In this document: positions 44,876-56,599 of the stretch, one piece after another
How the letters are laid out: every line of letters starts with the position of its first letter
Position numbering within the stretch: position 1 is the first letter of the stretch
Assembly (NCBI GenBank): GCA_037447655.1
Contig: JBBHKE010001544.1
Location: 319,970 to 383,969, forward strand
Reading direction: 5' to 3'
DNA length: 64,000 nucleotides
DNA from: Zygnema cylindricum
Taxonomy: Eukaryota > Streptophyta > Zygnematophyceae > Zygnematales > Zygnemataceae
Notes under the pieces: generated by a model
Databases searched by the model: none
Told to the model about the DNA's origin: nothing
Seen by the model: the letters and a program-made list of their open reading frames with translations, nothing else
Position numbers and translations under genes: made by a program

Positions 44876-45690
44876 AAGAAAAGAGTGAAGTGTTCGGCCA
44901 CTTCAAACATAACAAAGTTTGGGTGGAGAAACTGCATGGAGTTCCGATTCTTTAACTTAGATCGGATAATGGACAGTTCCTTAGACTCCTCTGCAGAATG
45001 GTGTCTCTGAGAGACTAAGCAGGACCATTACAGAATGTGCTAGATTTATGCTAGCTGATAAGAATATAGATTTGAAATTTTGGGCTGAGGCTGCAAATTG
45101 TGCAGTTTATATCAAAAATAGAATTGCATCTCGTTCGGTCAGTACTAATCCTTTTGAACCATGGACAGGTAGAAAACCAGATGTCGGTCATTTTAGGGTA
45201 TTTGGAAGTAAATGCTTCATTCTAAACACATCTCCAAATACCTAAAAAATGGAACCAAAAGGTTTACCAGGTATACTTATGGGTTATGATGATAATTTAA
45301 AGGGCTATAGAGTTTATGTTTTCGAAAGGAAGAAGATAGTAGTGTCTAGAAACTTTTTTATAAAAGGTGAGGCAGAATCAAGAGATTTATTCTTTATGAA
45401 AGAAAATGAGGTTGCAGAAAAATTTCAAAAATATTTTATTTTTGACACACATAAAATAGTGTTCTATCCACCTGTTCAGCAGCCTCTTGCAGATCAGGTG
45501 ATTTCGGAAACTCAAGTTCATCTTCCACAACAAATGGAGCTCGGAGACCAGTTACAAGATCAGTCACAGCCAGCTGTGAGGTAACAAAGATACGCAAGAC
45601 ATCTATCGGTCTTTGCCTCATAATTTCCGGGGGGAAGGAGAACTGGCAGTCGATTTCAATCAGGTTCCCACTTTGCCTACACCGGAAGTG
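44876..45690 (+). pseudogene. element G integrase core and C-end, deleted
   Basis: Fragments KSEVFGHFKHNKVWVEKLHG, then a stop, RSDNGQF, then a deletion of part of the core that runs straight into NGVSERLSRT-like codons. Next are LADKNIDLKFWAEAANCAVY, GHFRVFGSKCFILNTSPNT, stop, and GLPGILMGYDDNLKGYRVYV. Similarity stops near 45690. Reverse transcriptase, RNase H and a 3' LTR are absent. Confidence 0.87.
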
Positions 45691-48399
45691 GGATTCCCTC
45701 GCACCAAGCATTTCTCCACCCGCTTGACGTCCTTCCTTTTTTTCGGAGGCTATCATTAGGATTTTGCAACTTCTTGTCTTTTATATTGTACGGAGGATGG
45801 TCAACTCCCGGTTGGTCAACTCTTCGTGATTTCACGCTTAGTGTCTTCGGCGGCCAATCATCCCCTTAGGAAGAGGTTCCTTTGATGGCATTACCTGTAC
45901 GGATGTCCAAATCCGCCCGCCCGGCAATGTAACACTATGTTCCAGTCTGGAAATTTCTTCCCTAAGATTTTGAGATGGCTCCTATCTTTGGAACCACCTT
46001 AAGCCAATTCCCTCTTTTTGATGGCAACCAATGACCACCCTTTAGGGCTTTTAAGATTTTTTTAGGGTTTCTTAGGGTTTTCCCTCAAATTGGAAATGTC
46101 CCTCTTGTGGCATCCGGTCCCGGATCACGACTTCCCGCAAGCAAAAGGGATAGCAATTCCCTATTAAGGGAAAAAAACCCTAATTTACCTAAAATCACAT
46201 TTGTCCCTCCTACACCGTTAGGCTCCTTCATCCGCAATGGCGGTGCCAATACTAATTCCTCCCGCAGTGGGAGGTCCTCATGCTTATGACCTGCCAAACG
46301 GATGAATCCGGGTACACGGGATCCTTCTACTAAATATAAATTTTTATAATTTAAAATCCTCTGCTAGAAATGAACGTTCTATTATTGATCTCTTCGGTCA
46401 CCTCAATATACTTCCTCTCCAGGGGACCAAAATGTCAATTTTTTACGAAAAGAGAGGAAGACTCTGTTACGCGGTATCTACCCGGTAAACCGCTAATCTC
46501 TCCAATTTTTTTCTATTGAAAGGGAATCTGAAAATCCCTTATTCCCTTGGAATCGTTTCAGCAGATAGCCGCCTCCCAACTCCTCATGGTAACACCCTTC
46601 CTCTCACCCTTTAGCCAAAACCCGTTGGTGTGGAACATTTTTCTTGGCGCAGGCCTTGCAGGGCCGGTAGACCGAGTTTTTTATGACTTCCAATCATCCC
46701 AAGGTCCCACGGAAAGCTATTCACTACTCTACAATGATTTGGAAAGGCTTCCCTTCCCACCGGTTAAATCCCTAAAAAAGACTGCCAAGGACAGACAGTT
46801 GGTCAATTCTCACTAAACCTTTCCAACTGTTTTTCTTTAAACCAATCTTACCGGGTTCTCAAATCTGAAAGCAGGGTCTTAGGATTCTCTCTTGTTACAA
46901 TATCTATAGTATGACCGCCTTAGAGCCACACCATCCGTTCATACATAAGCGACATCTACGGCCACCGTTCTCCAAAATCGCCAAATTTCCATCCAGCGAC
47001 GGCTGTAGCCGGTAACTCTAAGTAAATTGGTTGCAAAGCTAAGAATTAGGCCATGAAAATATTCATATCTCTCGTGCAAAGGACATAACTAACAAGAATC
47101 ACATTAATTAGCCCCCTTGTTGGCCTCCATTGCCACCAATCCACTACAGTTGAGGTTATTGTTCGGAATAAGGGTCTTAATGTCCATGATATTCTAGAGC
47201 TAACAGAGACCACGAACACGAGAAGGGAGAGTAGTGATAGGCAACGTATAGATGGAACACCAGAGATAAGGTGGCCTTCACCAACCTTATACAGATAAAA
47301 GCCCGCCAACAAAGACTTTCCACAGTTCACCCCACAGAAAGTCGAAGAGGGGCCCCAATGGTTTTCGTTGTTGTTTCTTGATAGCTTTAGTACTCTCATT
47401 TACCCGTGTGAGGGGGAGTCTGAAGACTTTGAATCTATTTGTGGTGGACAGCTACACTATGTATCAAAATTTGTGTGTCAATAGATTAATCTACATACGG
47501 GTGTGGCGGCCCGGGACTCAAAGACTTCTAAGGTGAGAAATTAAGCTCACCAAGACTCGACGGATCAGTTTGTGCCATTTGCCGAAGGTTTTTTTTGTTC
47601 TTTGAACAAGTCTCTCCATGATTTTCTTTGTAATTGTGGCAAAAAAAGATTTAAAATCAGGGTTCCAAAGAGTCCTTTCTTCAAGCCTTCATGTTGCTTT
47701 TAACCGTCAAAGCGTCTTAGGGACTCTTCAACAAGGGCAAGCTGAGGTTTATCTACGATGAAGCACGGTGGAGGATGACATACCGAGACTCCTAAATATT
47801 ATACGAAGGGATCTTGTCCACATCCATGATCTTCCGAGGTGTTGAATTTAGTTTGTTAGAGCTGTGGGATTGTGGGCGTCATGTACAGTAGTCAAAGAGT
47901 AGAAATTAATCTCTTTCTGTCTATTGTGATCTTTGGTAGATTTTTTTAGTTTTGGTACTTATTCTAGTTAGATTTGGCTATTTCACTTGTTTTCTTTTCA
48001 GTAATCTCCTTTGACCTTTGTAGCCTTCAATCGTTTTTTTTTTGTTTTTTTAACCCATTTGTATCTTGATGGTTTTTTATGGTATCAAAAGTCAAAATGC
48101 ATCACTTACTAGGGCGCGTGATATCTTGGCGCTCATCAAGATAAGATAGATCAGATCACAATCCAAAAACCGGAATGAATTGTACGTAAAAGACAAAACA
48201 ACATCGTCCTAAAAAGATTAACAGAGCTACATAAGAAAAAGAACAATCTACATTTAGACCATGCCAACATGGAGACCTTTGTCGCGTGGGGATTTTTAGT
48301 GTTGGTGGAACCTTTTTAAAAACCAAGTTTGGATTATGCACGTTAATTTATCAGTGTTTTTTTAGTTTTTGATTTGTAGGAGTTAAATTGCGTTTGTGC
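45691..48399. other. unassigned region
   Basis: No gene recognised. 45900-46850 differs from its surroundings: C/T-rich with AGGGTTT-type runs near 46050-46080 and several short frames on both strands. A 117-codon minus-strand frame at 47046-47399 has no family resemblance. No terminal repeats found by eye. Confidence 0.4.
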
Positions 48400-48820
48400 A
48401 TATACGGTAGTTTATGTATAGTACCTCATTGTTGATGTTGTTGGTTGTACTTCAATACAGGACTGTTCGCTACAACATAGTTTCTTAACTTGTTAGTAGA
48501 CCATTAACCTAGTCTATTTGTATAAAAATAGGACAAGAATATTTTCCGCTATTCACAATTGTGCATTTTCAGTGATGTTCTCTGTTCAATATCTTTCGTT
48601 TTTATATTAGTGTTTTGCATAAAACTTTGTTAGTTGTTTGCACACGCGGTAGTTTGTACCTTGGTTGAGAATGGGATCAATTTTTTTGTATTGAATGGAT
48701 TTTTAATTGAGTCAAAGTTGGTGTGTTGGAAGATATATCTTCGGTGCTTTTGTTTTTGTTTTGTGATGGCATCTACTTCAGCTGGCACAACAACTGCTCT
48801 CTAGTTGTCACAGAACAACA
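48400..48820 (+). repeat. copia LTR tail
   Basis: TATA box TTGTATAAAAATAGGAC near 48520, a T-rich leader, the gag start ATGGCATCTACTTCAGC at 48766, and an LTR-type end GTCACAGAACAACA at 48820, followed by TACAT rather than a primer site. The 5' boundary was not found; 48400 is a placeholder. Confidence 0.6.
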
Positions 48821-48897
48821 TACATAATGGCCTTTTTCCTAAGGAAAAATTCTTAACGGATGAGAAAATTAAAGGTAAGGCCCACACCTCTATGATT

Positions 48898-50757
48898 TGT
48901 TGTCCATAGCCTATTTCAGCTATGGATTACTCACAAAAACCACCCATAGACTACCCCAAAACAGATGTGTTTCAGACAGCACAGATTACTCCAAAATAAA
49001 TAAAAGCAGTTCAAACTACACCAATATGCAATATATACTAGAAAATACAACCTCTTAAAGTTGCAGCCAGATCCACAAAGGAATCCACAAGATATGAGCC
49101 CCAGAGTTTCCCAAAAGCAACAGATGGCTTATCAAACTAACCAGCTAAACTTCTCACAGAATTCTACAGAGATAACATAACATACTGAAACTACACACAC
49201 ATACATTTTCAGATCATAATGTATCTTCACAAAGTTTCATGCAAAACATCCACCTGAGTGATCACACCATCGGGTCAAAGTTGCAGAAAAACAGTCTGCC
49301 ATTACTTTGCTAAATTCCACTGTGATACTGAAAAATAAACTAAGTCCTACAATTTATACTCACATAGTTATCTACTGATCCCTGCACAAAAAAAATAACT
49401 ACAAGTGTAACTTAACTCTATACTCGAATAAAGACACTGTACGTCAACGGTACGCCTACGGTATCGGAAGTACGTCCAAACCCTAATTATGACTTTTATC
49501 CTGTTTCACTATTGTAACACTAAAAACTAATTCACTTCATACAAGTTAAAGTATTTACAGATATTTACAAATAGGGGCCGTACATAAATTGTGCCACTTG
49601 CTTAGAGCGTTGTTCCATTAGGCGGTCTCAGTAAACGTCAAAATTTTGTTTTTTGAAGCCATCGTTCTATTGTGTTGGGTCATTTACCGACATTTTATTT
49701 GCGTGGCAAAACGTGATTGGTCCACAAAATAGATGAATACGAATGGAAAATCTTCAAAGAATCTCTGACAGCAAATTTTGACCATATATTCGTACCAGCG
49801 AAGGTAAAAAGTGACTCGTACGAAGTATTGAACAAAATTTGTACGGGCGGACGAAACTTAAGATTTTTAAAAGGGTACGAAAATGTCAAAACGGTTAGTG
49901 GATGGCTACAGACGCGTGAAACAATATCCTCAGTCAAATATTTTCTTGCGGCTTCCGGTGGCCTCGCATCCTCCCTGGCGAAAGGCACAAGGCACATGTC
50001 ATATGCGACATGTACCCACCTGGTCGCGCGGTCGTCGGGGATATTTGTTCACTTTTCCACGAGGCACGATGCTATTTGTTCAGGCGCTAAGAATTGATCT
50101 ACTCCGGGTCACTTGTTGCGAACTGAAAGTGTTCGACGATGGCGTATCCGATTATGAAATCGACGGTCCACGTTTACACCCATAAACGTGGAGAATCGAA
50201 TCCCTCATTCGGTGGGCTTGTTTTTTTGACGTTTTATTTTTTTTGGTACGGCAATGTACGAATTTCCAGTAGACAATGACATTTTTTCACTAATGGAACC
50301 TTACCCTTAGTTAGCAATTGGCGAATCTGTACAAATGACTGTAAGCGTCCGTCCAAGTCAATCTCCGAATTTGCGGATCACCGTAAGATGTAAAATATTT
50401 CTTCATGGTGGACGACACGTGTCCATTAATATTATCCAACTTCGTATCGCATTTGTCGACTCGATTTGTATCAACCGCGTAATCTTCGTCCCGTACAGGA
50501 CCATTCCAAGATAGCTGCCATGTATCTCGTTCGTTGGATCATCAACATCTGTCCGTCCATCATGTGACGCGTGTACTACTCACCAGTAATATTTCCAGAG
50601 TACCTACGTATCATGAACTGACGACTCGTGTCCTAACCAAGGTACTCTACACTCATCTGTTTTGAGGCAACTGTCACACTAATACCAAAAAATTTCGTAG
50701 TCCTAAAACTCCCCTCACAGCCTCATCTACCGAGGACTAAAGCTTTCAAACTCAACA
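48898..50757 (-). repeat. solo LTR, family 4, perfect TSD
   Basis: TGTTGAGTTTGAAAGC at 50757 to GCTATGGACAACA at 48898, flanked by TGATT (48893-48897 and 50758-50762). TATA-like GAGTATAAATTGTAGGACTTAG lies near 49350 on the minus strand. About 1.16 kb without the insertion at 49605. Confidence 0.92.
49605..50306. mobile_element. second PIF/Harbinger-like element (702 bp)
   Basis: Ends GAGCGTTGTTCCATTA and, inverted, GGGTAAGGTTCCATTA (11 of 16 match), flanked by TTA at 49602-49604 and 50307-50309. Removing it restores the CTTGCTTAGTTAGCAA-type sequence seen in related LTRs. A 126-codon frame at 49717-50097 has no family resemblance and may be chance. Confidence 0.7.
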
Positions 50758-50762
50758 TGATT

Positions 50763-52459
50763 TTCGACTTGAGGATTCACCGAATCCTTTGGGTGGCTTC
50801 TAAAATCATTGCGATCACTAGGATTGACAAATAAGTCACACCTCACTTCTCGGAGGAGTTGAGGGAAATGTTAAAGAATTTGTAGTCTCTACAAAAGCGG
50901 CTGCTAATTGGACAAAATATCACTAAGGAATTGTTTAAGTACATGCTAGATGGACAGCCTAGTTGGACGAAGACAAAAAAAAAAAAAATAGAAAAAAAAA
51001 AGGAAAAAGAGAGGTAAGAGAGAGAGAAGAAAGAAGAGGAGGAGAGATGATGAGAAGAAAGAGAGAAAAGGGAGCAAAGGTAAGTATCAAGAAAAAAAAA
51101 GAGGACAAGAGGAAATACGATCTGAAATTCTTTTATTGCTGAGGGCGAGTTTTTAAAGATTCAGTTTAAAATTTTATACTTTTTAGCATTGAACAACAAA
51201 GAAGAGTTCCCAACAACAACTGATCTTCTTTTATGATATAATGTCCTTCATGTTTGTAGTAGGTGTCGCTCTCTCAGTCTCACCCCTTTCACACATTTTG
51301 GCGCTCACTTCTTCACTCACAGACCGTCATCTAAATAATAGATAACTAATTTTTGTTCTTTAATTGTTGTAAATAATTGATCCTAACACATCCCACCCTA
51401 AATAGAAACGAATTAAGCAAAATGACAATAGAAGTACAACACGACAACCCAAACGACAACGTACCAAAAAAAAAAAAAACAAAATCCAACCCGAAGCATC
51501 AAAAACAACCAATCACCACCCACTAGACGATTCAATACGACCCGACAATCTTATCAATTGCCTTTTTTGGTAAGCCTTTACAACAATGAGTTTCTTGCAG
51601 GACTGACAAAAGTCTTGGTCGAATCCTTTGCTCTCTTCCAAATCCTATCTCACATTCTAAGTCTCAAACTTTCGCCTGAAGCTCTTAACAGAGAGTGGTA
51701 TTAAAGAGGGAGGAAGGTGGTCTCGAGGAGGTTGGTATCATGGACGAGGAGAGGGAGGAGGAACATGAGGTTTTGAGTGTGGAGGAGAAAGACGCGGACG
51801 AGGGAATGAGGGGGGACGAGCGGGAGGGGAGGAACGAGTAGGTGGCTTTTTTCGTAGCACTACAAAACAATGAGAGAATAACTCCATGGTCAATTGCACT
51901 ATTTCTTGCCACAAAACTTACAATGCCATTCAGAAATTCGAATTCAATGACGATAGGCATACACGAACGGGAAATATAATAGTAAAAGGTCTAGTGCTTC
52001 TAAATTTACCTTTTTTATAGCATATAGCTCAAAAGCAATTATCATCATGCTAACCATGAACTAACTTGATATCAAACATTATTGCGGAATGCTAAGGACT
52101 ATCTTGATAGAAATTTTGAGCTTCGCCTATGCATGCGAAATTGTATAAGTTGGCTTTAGAGGAAGAAAATTGTGGGAGGGAATGATGTCATAAGTGCTTA
52201 GAATAGAAAAGAATTGTTGAGTTTATTATCTAATCTCAAAATTCAACTTATTGCCTTTGGTTTGCAAACGATACACTTTCTTGCAATACATTATTAAGAT
52301 CATGATTGACAAATCTTAAGTTATTCTCATACAGCGAGAAGTTGCCATGAATAACTTTTTCGTAAAGCAAGCATGAGAATAGAAAAATAAAATTGGTCAA
52401 TTTGTTGTGGTTTCCTTTCTAAAAAAGTTTAATGTGCGTCTTTTGCAAAGAGAACTTAC
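50763..52459. other. unassigned region with A/G-rich tract
   Basis: Purine run AAAAAAAAAAAAATAGAAAAAA through GAGAGAGAGAAGAAAGAAGA at 50965-51120, and a plus-strand G/A-rich tract near 51690-51840. Any 3' exons of the LRR gene on the minus strand should lie here, but I could not identify a kinase or other domain. Confidence 0.4.
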
Positions 52460-52743
52460 GCTTGCAAATAAACTTGTTCGCTTGATTGCTGTATCCTTCA
52501 TTGCATGCACATGTAGGTGACATCCCGGTCGTGTCTTTGGAGCAAATACCGTGTCCCCCACAAGGCCCTCCTGGTTGGGTCGCATTGCAAAAGGCTTTAC
52601 AATCTTTTTTACTACGTTGTTTGTTGGGTTCACACTCAGATGGTAGGATTGAGCCAAACAAGCAATTGGCTCCCAGCTCTTGACAGTCTGGGCTTCCATT
52701 GACTGTAGAAATTGGTCCACTGAAATAGTTGTTTGCAATATCA
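52460..52743 (-). CDS. exon: last LRR plus EGF-like cysteine-rich domain
   Basis: 284-bp exon of the minus-strand LRR gene. The acceptor is CATATCTACAG at 52746-52744 and the donor GC|GTAAGT at 52460/52459. It opens in phase with the LRR exons (…L)DIANNYFSGPIS, then a Cys-rich stretch: CQELGANCLFGSILPSEC and KKDCKAFCNA. An EGF-like core follows: CGGHGICSKDTTGMSPTCAC, NEGYSNQANKFICK. EGF-like folds are extracellular, so a secreted or membrane receptor is likely. I cannot see a signal peptide, membrane segment or kinase in the window. Known plant LRR-plus-EGF combinations are unusual; the family is not identified. Confidence 0.75.
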
Positions 52744-52991
52744 CTGTAGATATGCTCCAACACAGCAGAAGAAAGAAGCTTGGTAAGCCATAAAACATTA
52801 TGACACTTTTAAATAATTAAAATGTTGATGAAGGCACGCACTTTGATTCATGTACAAAAAATCATAATAAAATGGCATACACTAAACCTTTTATATCACA
52901 CTCTCTGATTAACACCTTTTTTTATTAACTTAAAACCTATACATGAAATGCTCATTTGAAATTGTGAATCATTAATGAAGATTGTATTTGG

Positions 52992-53442
52992 TAGTGTAGT
53001 GTATCGGCAAGAAATTTATGACGATAACACCGATACCGATAGTTATCGGTTATCGAACGGTCAAGAGTCCCGATATATCGCTCCAAGACCAACAAATTCT
53101 TTATCGGCGATAATTGGAAAAATATAGTACGCTATACATCAGTAATTAATAACATATTGCATTATATTTTTCACTGTATAAAGCGTGGCATGCTACGGGT
53201 AACAATCTGTTCCGCACTCTGTGTAACATAATAACGGCGGTTCAGTACGACGGAATAAGCCAACTGTACAATTATCGCCGATAGTTATCGGTACCGGTAT
53301 TATCGCGATAAAAAAACGATATTATCGGTATTTTATCGGCGATAATACCGGTGTCGGTATATCGTGCCAATACACCGATTATCGGCTAGCCAAAAAAGGT
53401 ACATATCGATTATCGGCAAAGCCTTGCCAATACACAACACTA
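52992..53442. mobile_element. 451-bp hAT-type MITE in an intron of the LRR gene
   Basis: Terminal repeats TAGTGTAGTGTATCGGCAAG and, inverted, TAGTGTTGTGTATTGGCAAG, flanked by GTATTTGG (52984-52991 and 53443-53450). Rich in TATCGGCGATA palindromes. Its left half matches the right end of the element at 10239-14641. Confidence 0.9.
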
Positions 53443-54183
53443 GTATTTGGAATATAAATGAATGTCGCCATCCATATTCTTGACATTTCGTGAACGTTTT
53501 CTAAATATGTAACTTCATCTAAAAATCAAAACTATTAAAACAACTATATAGACAACTACATATACCAAAAAATCAACATTTCAAGAAAGTTAAGGAAAAT
53601 ATGTAGGTTATAACTTCGGTTATTATCTCCAAAAAGTCTCTTAAAATGTTTAATTAGACAACGTGTAGTTGTTATTCAATGAATCACTAACATTTTGTCC
53701 ACACTTGCTACGGGTAATAGTTGAAAAAACAAACAAACAAAATAAAATAAAATTGTGAAGCCGTTAAAAACAAAAGGCACTAAGAAATGGAAAAAAAAAG
53801 TTGCGAAATGAAATGTTCTCCCACCACATGGATTTTGTCACGATTACCTCCGCCCGCCTTTTTCCTCCCGCCATCACAGATTAACAACCAAAAACAAAAA
53901 GGAGATATAAATAATTGCTAGATTTATTGTTCCATACCACATCTATCTCAATCCCAATCCACCCCAACCCCCCACCCTCCCTCTTTATCATCCTTCACTA
54001 TTTTCATTTTCTACGAGGAGATATCATAAAAATAGACATAAAACAAAGAGGAATTCTGACAATGCAAATATAAATGAAAATTTAAATCAAAAATAAAACT
54101 TGAAAATTAGTATTTTTTACTAACGATCACATTTTAGAGTGCAGCATTGATGCGCAACATAACCAAAGCATCATGTATCTTAC

Positions 54184-54255
54184 AATTCTTCGAGGGATGT
54201 CAGTTGAGCGATGGACCTTGGAATGCTTTCACTAAACTGGTTGCTGCCTAGCCAT
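54184..54255 (-). CDS. LRR exon (72 nt)
   Basis: One leucine-rich repeat, WLGSNQFSESIPRSIAQLTS-LEEL, between TTTTAG acceptor and TT|GTAAGA donor. 72 nt, phase 2 on both sides, the standard plant LRR exon. Confidence 0.85.
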
Positions 54256-54280
54256 CTAAAAGTCGACCATTTTTTTACCA

Positions 54281-54308
54281 CCCCACCCCCCCCCCCCCTC
54301 CCCCCGCC
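54281..54308 (+). repeat. C-rich tract in intron (G-rich on gene strand)
   Basis: CCACCCCACC, then a run of about 13 C, T, and CCCCCGCCC. On the transcribed strand's complement this gives several G runs close together, just upstream of an LRR exon. Confidence 0.6.
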
Positions 54309-55640
54309 CAAAGCGCCCAACCGTTAATATGGGAGCAAGGTTATAAAACGAAAAAAAAAGGTTGGGTGTAAAATCTACAACAATAAATTTGAAGAAATTT
54401 TTTATCTACCATCACATTGACAAAAGAATATTCAATAATTTGGAATTGGGTTTTTGTTTAATCGATATATTTGATTTTCATGCACAATTTCCACTCACAA
54501 TTGAATTCTATTGCATATTCCACCCCACCCCTCTTGGGATAACATCCTCCATCCCTATTTCAATATAGCATCAAACAATTGTTAATTGAGGAAAATAATA
54601 CTAACATGAACCCAACAAGGCTAATTGAAACTACTTGAGACACGAAAAAACATCAAATATAGATAAAAAAATATATATATATATATATATACATATATGC
54701 ATATATATACATACATTGTAAAATTAATTCTATCATGTCGAGTTTCTAAACAAAAAATACATCTTAGTCAATCGTTTCCTCGAATACACCAGCATACAAA
54801 TAATAAATATAATTTTTTATTTATGTTTTATCTCTTGCTCCTCCTCCCTTTCCTGTCACTTGCTTGCTTGCGCAATTAAAATGGTTAAAAGCTTACAAAG
54901 AAACAAGAATGATCCAGAAAACCTTAAAAAAACAAACACAACAAACATTTTTATAAGAAAAATCATTGCATTTTACTCCCTCCACATGGATTTTACCGTG
55001 ATCTTTAGCCTCCCCCCTTTTCCTCCCTCATCATGGAAATAAAAATTTCGTACAACCATAAAAATACAAATAAACTCGCTAAAAAATATAAATAATCATA
55101 CACAATTGAGAAATGCATTGTTCCACATTACATGGATTTCAATCAAAATCCCCTCACCTCCCCTCCTCTCCTCTCCACTTCTTTCCCATCCCCCCTCAAC
55201 TTCCTCGATCACGTCACTTTACATTCTGTAATTTTACTTTTTTTATTGTAGATAAAAATCTCAATTTGTTTAACTTATAAAGTAGCAAGAATAAAAGTTG
55301 AAAGGTTTTGTATTTTTTTGATTTGATTTTCTCGCTAAAAATCTTTTTAGATTAAAATCATTGATTAACGATATAAACTAATATTACTAATTGATTTTTT
55401 TAATTGTTAACATGCATAATTATTTTTGAAATTTTGTAGCCAATAATTATTTATGACATTTATCACTCATTGTTTATGTTTTCGAAAGTATTTTTTAATT
55501 GTGCCAACTAATTCAAATAGGGAAAAACTACAAAATTTTACAATCTATTATTATATTCTTTAATTCTCTTTTTACACATCAACCATAATCATTTGGAGTA
55601 CACTTTTGATGCCCAACATAACCATTGTCACGTGTCTTAC

Positions 55641-55712
55641 AAGTAATTGAGGGATGTCAATCTATCAATGGACGATGGAATACTTCCACTCAATCGGTTG
55701 TAAGGTAGAGAT
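55641..55712 (-). CDS. LRR exon (72 nt)
   Basis: Encodes SLPYNRLSGSIPSSIDRLTS-LNYL with TTTCAG acceptor and TT|GTAAGA donor; 72 nt, phase 2. Confidence 0.87.
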
Positions 55713-55916
55713 CTGAAACACAGTGTAAATTACAATTTTCAATATATTTTTTTGTCAGGTTGAACGTGTATGTTGAATAAAAACAAGAAAAAGATATTAA
55801 TCACTCTAGTCCCGAATAGTTTGTGTTGCCTCTATTTATTTGTAGTAAAATCGTTTGATGTGGCAGATTTTTTAGATAACATTTTCGACGTACAATATAA
55901 TTATTATTTTACTTAC

Positions 55917-55988
55917 AATATTGCGAGGGAACTGAGTCGACCAATAGATGATGGAATTCTTCCAGTCAACTTGTTGCCATAGAGAAAT
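55917..55988 (-). CDS. LRR exon (72 nt)
   Basis: Encodes FLYGNKLTGRIPSSIGRLSS-LAIL with CCACAG acceptor and TT|GTAAGT donor; 72 nt, phase 2. Confidence 0.87.
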
Positions 55989-56469
55989 CTGTGGTACCCA
56001 ATATCCCACCCTATCCTTCCCCACAAGCCACCAAATACAAGATAAGAAAAACCATGTTATATTGAATATGAAAAATCATAAGGTCAAATTGCCTTTGTTC
56101 TTTTTTCTTTTTAAAATCAAGAAATATTTTTTATATATAATAATTATTGTCATTAAACATAATTATACATTAGAATAATTAAAGAGTAATACAAATTATC
56201 ATTGTACTTGGTATTATGTTTTCAATATTTATTATCATTCAACGTTTAATATCATGCAATAAATTACAATTTACTAGATCTTATATAATATCTTATTATT
56301 TCTACTTAATCAATACCTTAATATATTTAAATAAGTTCACTTATATTGTTATTGATAGTTATTACACTGTAAGTCACGATTGTCCTTCCCCCCATCATCC
56401 CACCACAGACCATAACCATTTAGAGAACACTTTTGACATGCAACATAATCAAAGTGTAGCGTGTCTTAC

Positions 56470-56510
56470 AATTCTCGGGGGATGTCAATTTAACATCGAC
56501 CATTCGCCTC
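56470..56510 (-). pseudogene. degenerate LRR exon
   Basis: Keeps the donor AATT|GTAAGACACG and the last ~35 bp (CGATGTTAAATTGACATCCCC) of the LRR exon. The 5' part is replaced by C-rich sequence and the frame no longer fits. The intron-start sequence matches that of the intact exons. Confidence 0.65.
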
Positions 56511-56599
56511 CCCACTCTCTCCACCCCCCCCCAAGTGCCTCTCAGTTAATATGGGCTACAAGGTTATCACCACTCAGTAAGAATATTTAGCAACTACAT

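Noticed and set aside
47046-47399. 117-codon minus-strand frame as a membrane protein gene
   Set aside because: A hydrophobic stretch alone; no family match, splice or codon evidence.
48080-48087. TGGTATCA resembling the usual plant copia primer site
   Set aside because: No LTR end precedes it and no gag follows; an 8-nt match is expected by chance.
49717-50185. Overlapping 126- and 100-codon frames inside the TTA-flanked element
   Set aside because: No resemblance to a transposase or Myb-like protein; two overlapping frames in a 702-bp element are plausible by chance.
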